In this document: positions 5,307 to 5,909 of the stretch, one piece after another
Layout: the number at the start of each line of letters is the position of its first letter
Numbering within the stretch: the stretch's first letter is position 1
Source of the DNA: Lachnospiraceae bacterium
GTDB taxonomy: Bacteria; Bacillota; Clostridia; Lachnospirales; Lachnospiraceae
Direction of reading: 5' to 3'
Assembly: GCA_003520105.1 (NCBI GenBank)
Contig: DOVL01000316.1
Location: 1 to 5,909 of the forward strand
Length of the DNA: 5,909 bases
The notes under the pieces: model-generated
What the model saw: only the letters and a program-made list of their open reading frames with translations
Database searches by the model: none
What the model was told of the DNA's origin: nothing
Program-made: the position numbers and the translations under genes

Positions 5307-5777
5307 ATGGATAAAAATAGTTTAGCACATACTACGTGGGAATGTAAGTACCATATAGTATTTGCACCAAAATATAGAAGGAAAATAATATATCAGAAGA
5401 TCAGAGCAGATGTAGGACATATTTTGAGTGAACTGTGCAAGAGAAAGGGGATTGAAATAATAGAAGCAGAAGCATGCCCGGATCATATACATATGTTGGT
5501 GAGAATACCACCTAAATATAGTGTTTCAGAAATTATGGGATATTTGAAAGGAAAAAGCTCCCTGATGATTTTTGAAAGACATGCAAATCTGAAATACAAA
5601 TATGGAAATAGACATTTTTGGTGTAGAGGATACTATGTCGACACTGTAGGGAAAAATGCAAAGAAGATTGAGGAGTATATACGTAATCAATTACAGGAAG
5701 ATTTGGAGTATGATCAAATGTCATTAAAAGAGTATATTGACCCGTTCACGGGTGAGCCGGTACAGAAAGGCAAATAA
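5307..5777 (+). CDS. tnpA: IS200/IS605-family Y1 transposase TnpA
   Basis: A 156-residue single-domain HUH transposase of near-typical IS200 length (about 150). It begins with the family's WECKYHIVFAPKYRRKI block (11-27). The metal-binding HUH motif is His60-Ile-His62 in CPDHIHMLVRIPPK, and SVSEIMGYLKGKSS (72-85) follows. The catalytic tyrosine is probably Tyr124 in KKIEEYIRNQ (119-128), with the family Gln at 128. It cuts and rejoins single-stranded element ends at the subterminal hairpins, forming a 5'-phosphotyrosine link, and works as a dimer. The reading frame is intact and all key residues are present, so it is likely active. GGAGG (5295-5299) lies 7 nt before the ATG. No tnpB is adjacent within the window. 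A GC-rich hairpin run begins 5 nt after the stop, and another small hairpin (5741-5752) lies in the last codons. Confidence 0.96.
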   Translation: MDKNSLAHTTWECKYHIVFAPKYRRKIIYQKIRADVGHILSELCKRKGIEIIEAEACPDHIHMLVRIPPKYSVSEIMGYLKGKSSLMIFERHANLKYKYGNRHFWCRGYYVDTVGKNAKKIEEYIRNQLQEDLEYDQMSLKEYIDPFTGEPVQKGK

Positions 5778-5782
5778 AACAA

Positions 5783-5874
5783 GGCTCTTTAGAGCCAGCC
5801 TGTGACCGCAGTGCGGAAGGCGAATTATTCAGAGCCTCTTTAGAGGCAAGCAGGGAACAGCGGCTTATAGCCGC
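5783..5874 (+). repeat. Tandem run of four compact hairpins between tnpA and the right end
   Basis: Four short perfect inverted repeats follow tnpA: GGCTC-TTTA-GAGCC (5783-5796), CCGC-AGT-GCGG (5806-5816), GCCTC-TTTA-GAGGC (5834-5847) and GCGGCT-TAT-AGCCGC (5860-5874). The first and third share the TTTA loop and similar arms. With the right-end hairpin (5882-5902) they fill nearly all of the 3' non-coding end. No good T-run follows any of them. They could block read-out transcription, protect the 3' end of the mRNA, or form a structured RNA; the sequence alone does not decide. Confidence 0.7.
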
Positions 5875-5881
5875 AGAACAA

Positions 5882-5902
5882 ACCACCGGCTAAGCCGGTG
5901 GT
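5882..5902 (+). repeat. IS200-type right-end hairpin
   Basis: ACCACCGGC (5882-5890) and GCCGGTGGT (5894-5902) are a perfect 9-bp inverted repeat around TAA, followed by CATGATT at the window edge. Position, loop size and the CCACC foot shared with the left-end hairpin mark it as the right-end transposase recognition structure. Confidence 0.8.
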
Positions 5903-5909
5903 CATGATT

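Larger units (their letters stand above)
5172..5909 (+). mobile_element. IS200/IS605-family insertion sequence, tnpA only (IS200-type)
   Basis: The element has a single Y1 HUH transposase gene, no tnpB, and subterminal imperfect palindromes instead of terminal inverted repeats, as expected of this family, which moves as single-stranded DNA without target duplication. The left-end hairpin is 5192-5208 and the right-end hairpin 5882-5902. By analogy with IS608, whose cleavage sites lie about 19 nt outside the left hairpin and 10 nt outside the right one, the ends would be near 5172 and just past the window edge. Both ends are therefore approximate, and the right one may lie outside. The coding part is more AT-rich, with many ATA and AGA codons, than the neighbouring genes. 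It sits directly behind a terminator and breaks no gene. Confidence 0.85.

Noticed and set aside
5140..5325. 61-codon plus-strand ORF beginning MNQKIHSSYF
   Set aside because: Its first codons are the stem and loop of the PRTase terminator, and it then runs through the IS left end and into tnpA in another frame. The apparent ribosome binding site is the terminator stem.
5783..5902. CRISPR-like repeat array
   Set aside because: The units are unequal self-complementary hairpins of differing sequence, not identical direct repeats with unique spacers.

Overview
The window most resembles the chromosome of a low-to-moderate-GC Firmicute of class Clostridia, probably Lachnospiraceae. This rests on gene content and style: a zinc-ribbon/TPR membrane protein, a short acidic leader ORF, an extended FolC, a degenerate orotate-PRTase-like protein with a CPLC tail, strong AGGAGG ribosome binding sites, sigma-A-like promoters, and an IS200-type element with a GC-rich right-end hairpin. 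The genus cannot be fixed from the sequence.

Layout. (1) Positions 1-2116, minus strand: a three-gene envelope-type operon read right to left. It holds a promoter (2089-2116), an unlisted 47-residue acidic protein (1892-2035), a 421-residue zinc-ribbon/TPR/single-TM/coiled-coil protein (626-1891) whose ATG directly abuts the small gene's stop, and the first 187 codons of a CDP-glycerol glycerophosphotransferase-family protein (1-561) that runs off the left edge. (2) Positions 2121-4269, minus strand: queF (3715-4209) followed by folC (2175-3620), ending in a hairpin terminator (2121-2156). QueF belongs to queuosine biosynthesis and FolC to folate biosynthesis; both pathways begin from the GTP cyclohydrolase I product, which is a plausible metabolic link. 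(3) Positions 4263-5171, plus strand: a divergent gene for a type I phosphoribosyltransferase-like protein (4390-5025). It has a structured leader of about 90 nt and a rho-independent terminator at 5133-5171. The queF and PRTase promoters point away from each other and share one 7-bp -35 block (4263-4269). (4) About 5172 to the right edge: an IS200/IS605-family element with a single Y1 transposase gene (tnpA, 5307-5777), left and right terminal hairpins, an extended -10 promoter, a leader that can mask the tnpA ribosome binding site in read-in transcripts, and a run of compact hairpins after tnpA.

The most interesting signals are the shared -35 of the divergent promoters, the PRTase-like protein lacking the acidic pair of its PRPP loop together with its structured leader, the small-ORF/TPR membrane protein pair, and the RNA architecture of the IS200 element. 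I see no CRISPR array, tRNA, rRNA or recognisable riboswitch class. The gene-free stretch 5026-5306 (about 280 bp) holds the PRTase terminator and the left end of the IS element.
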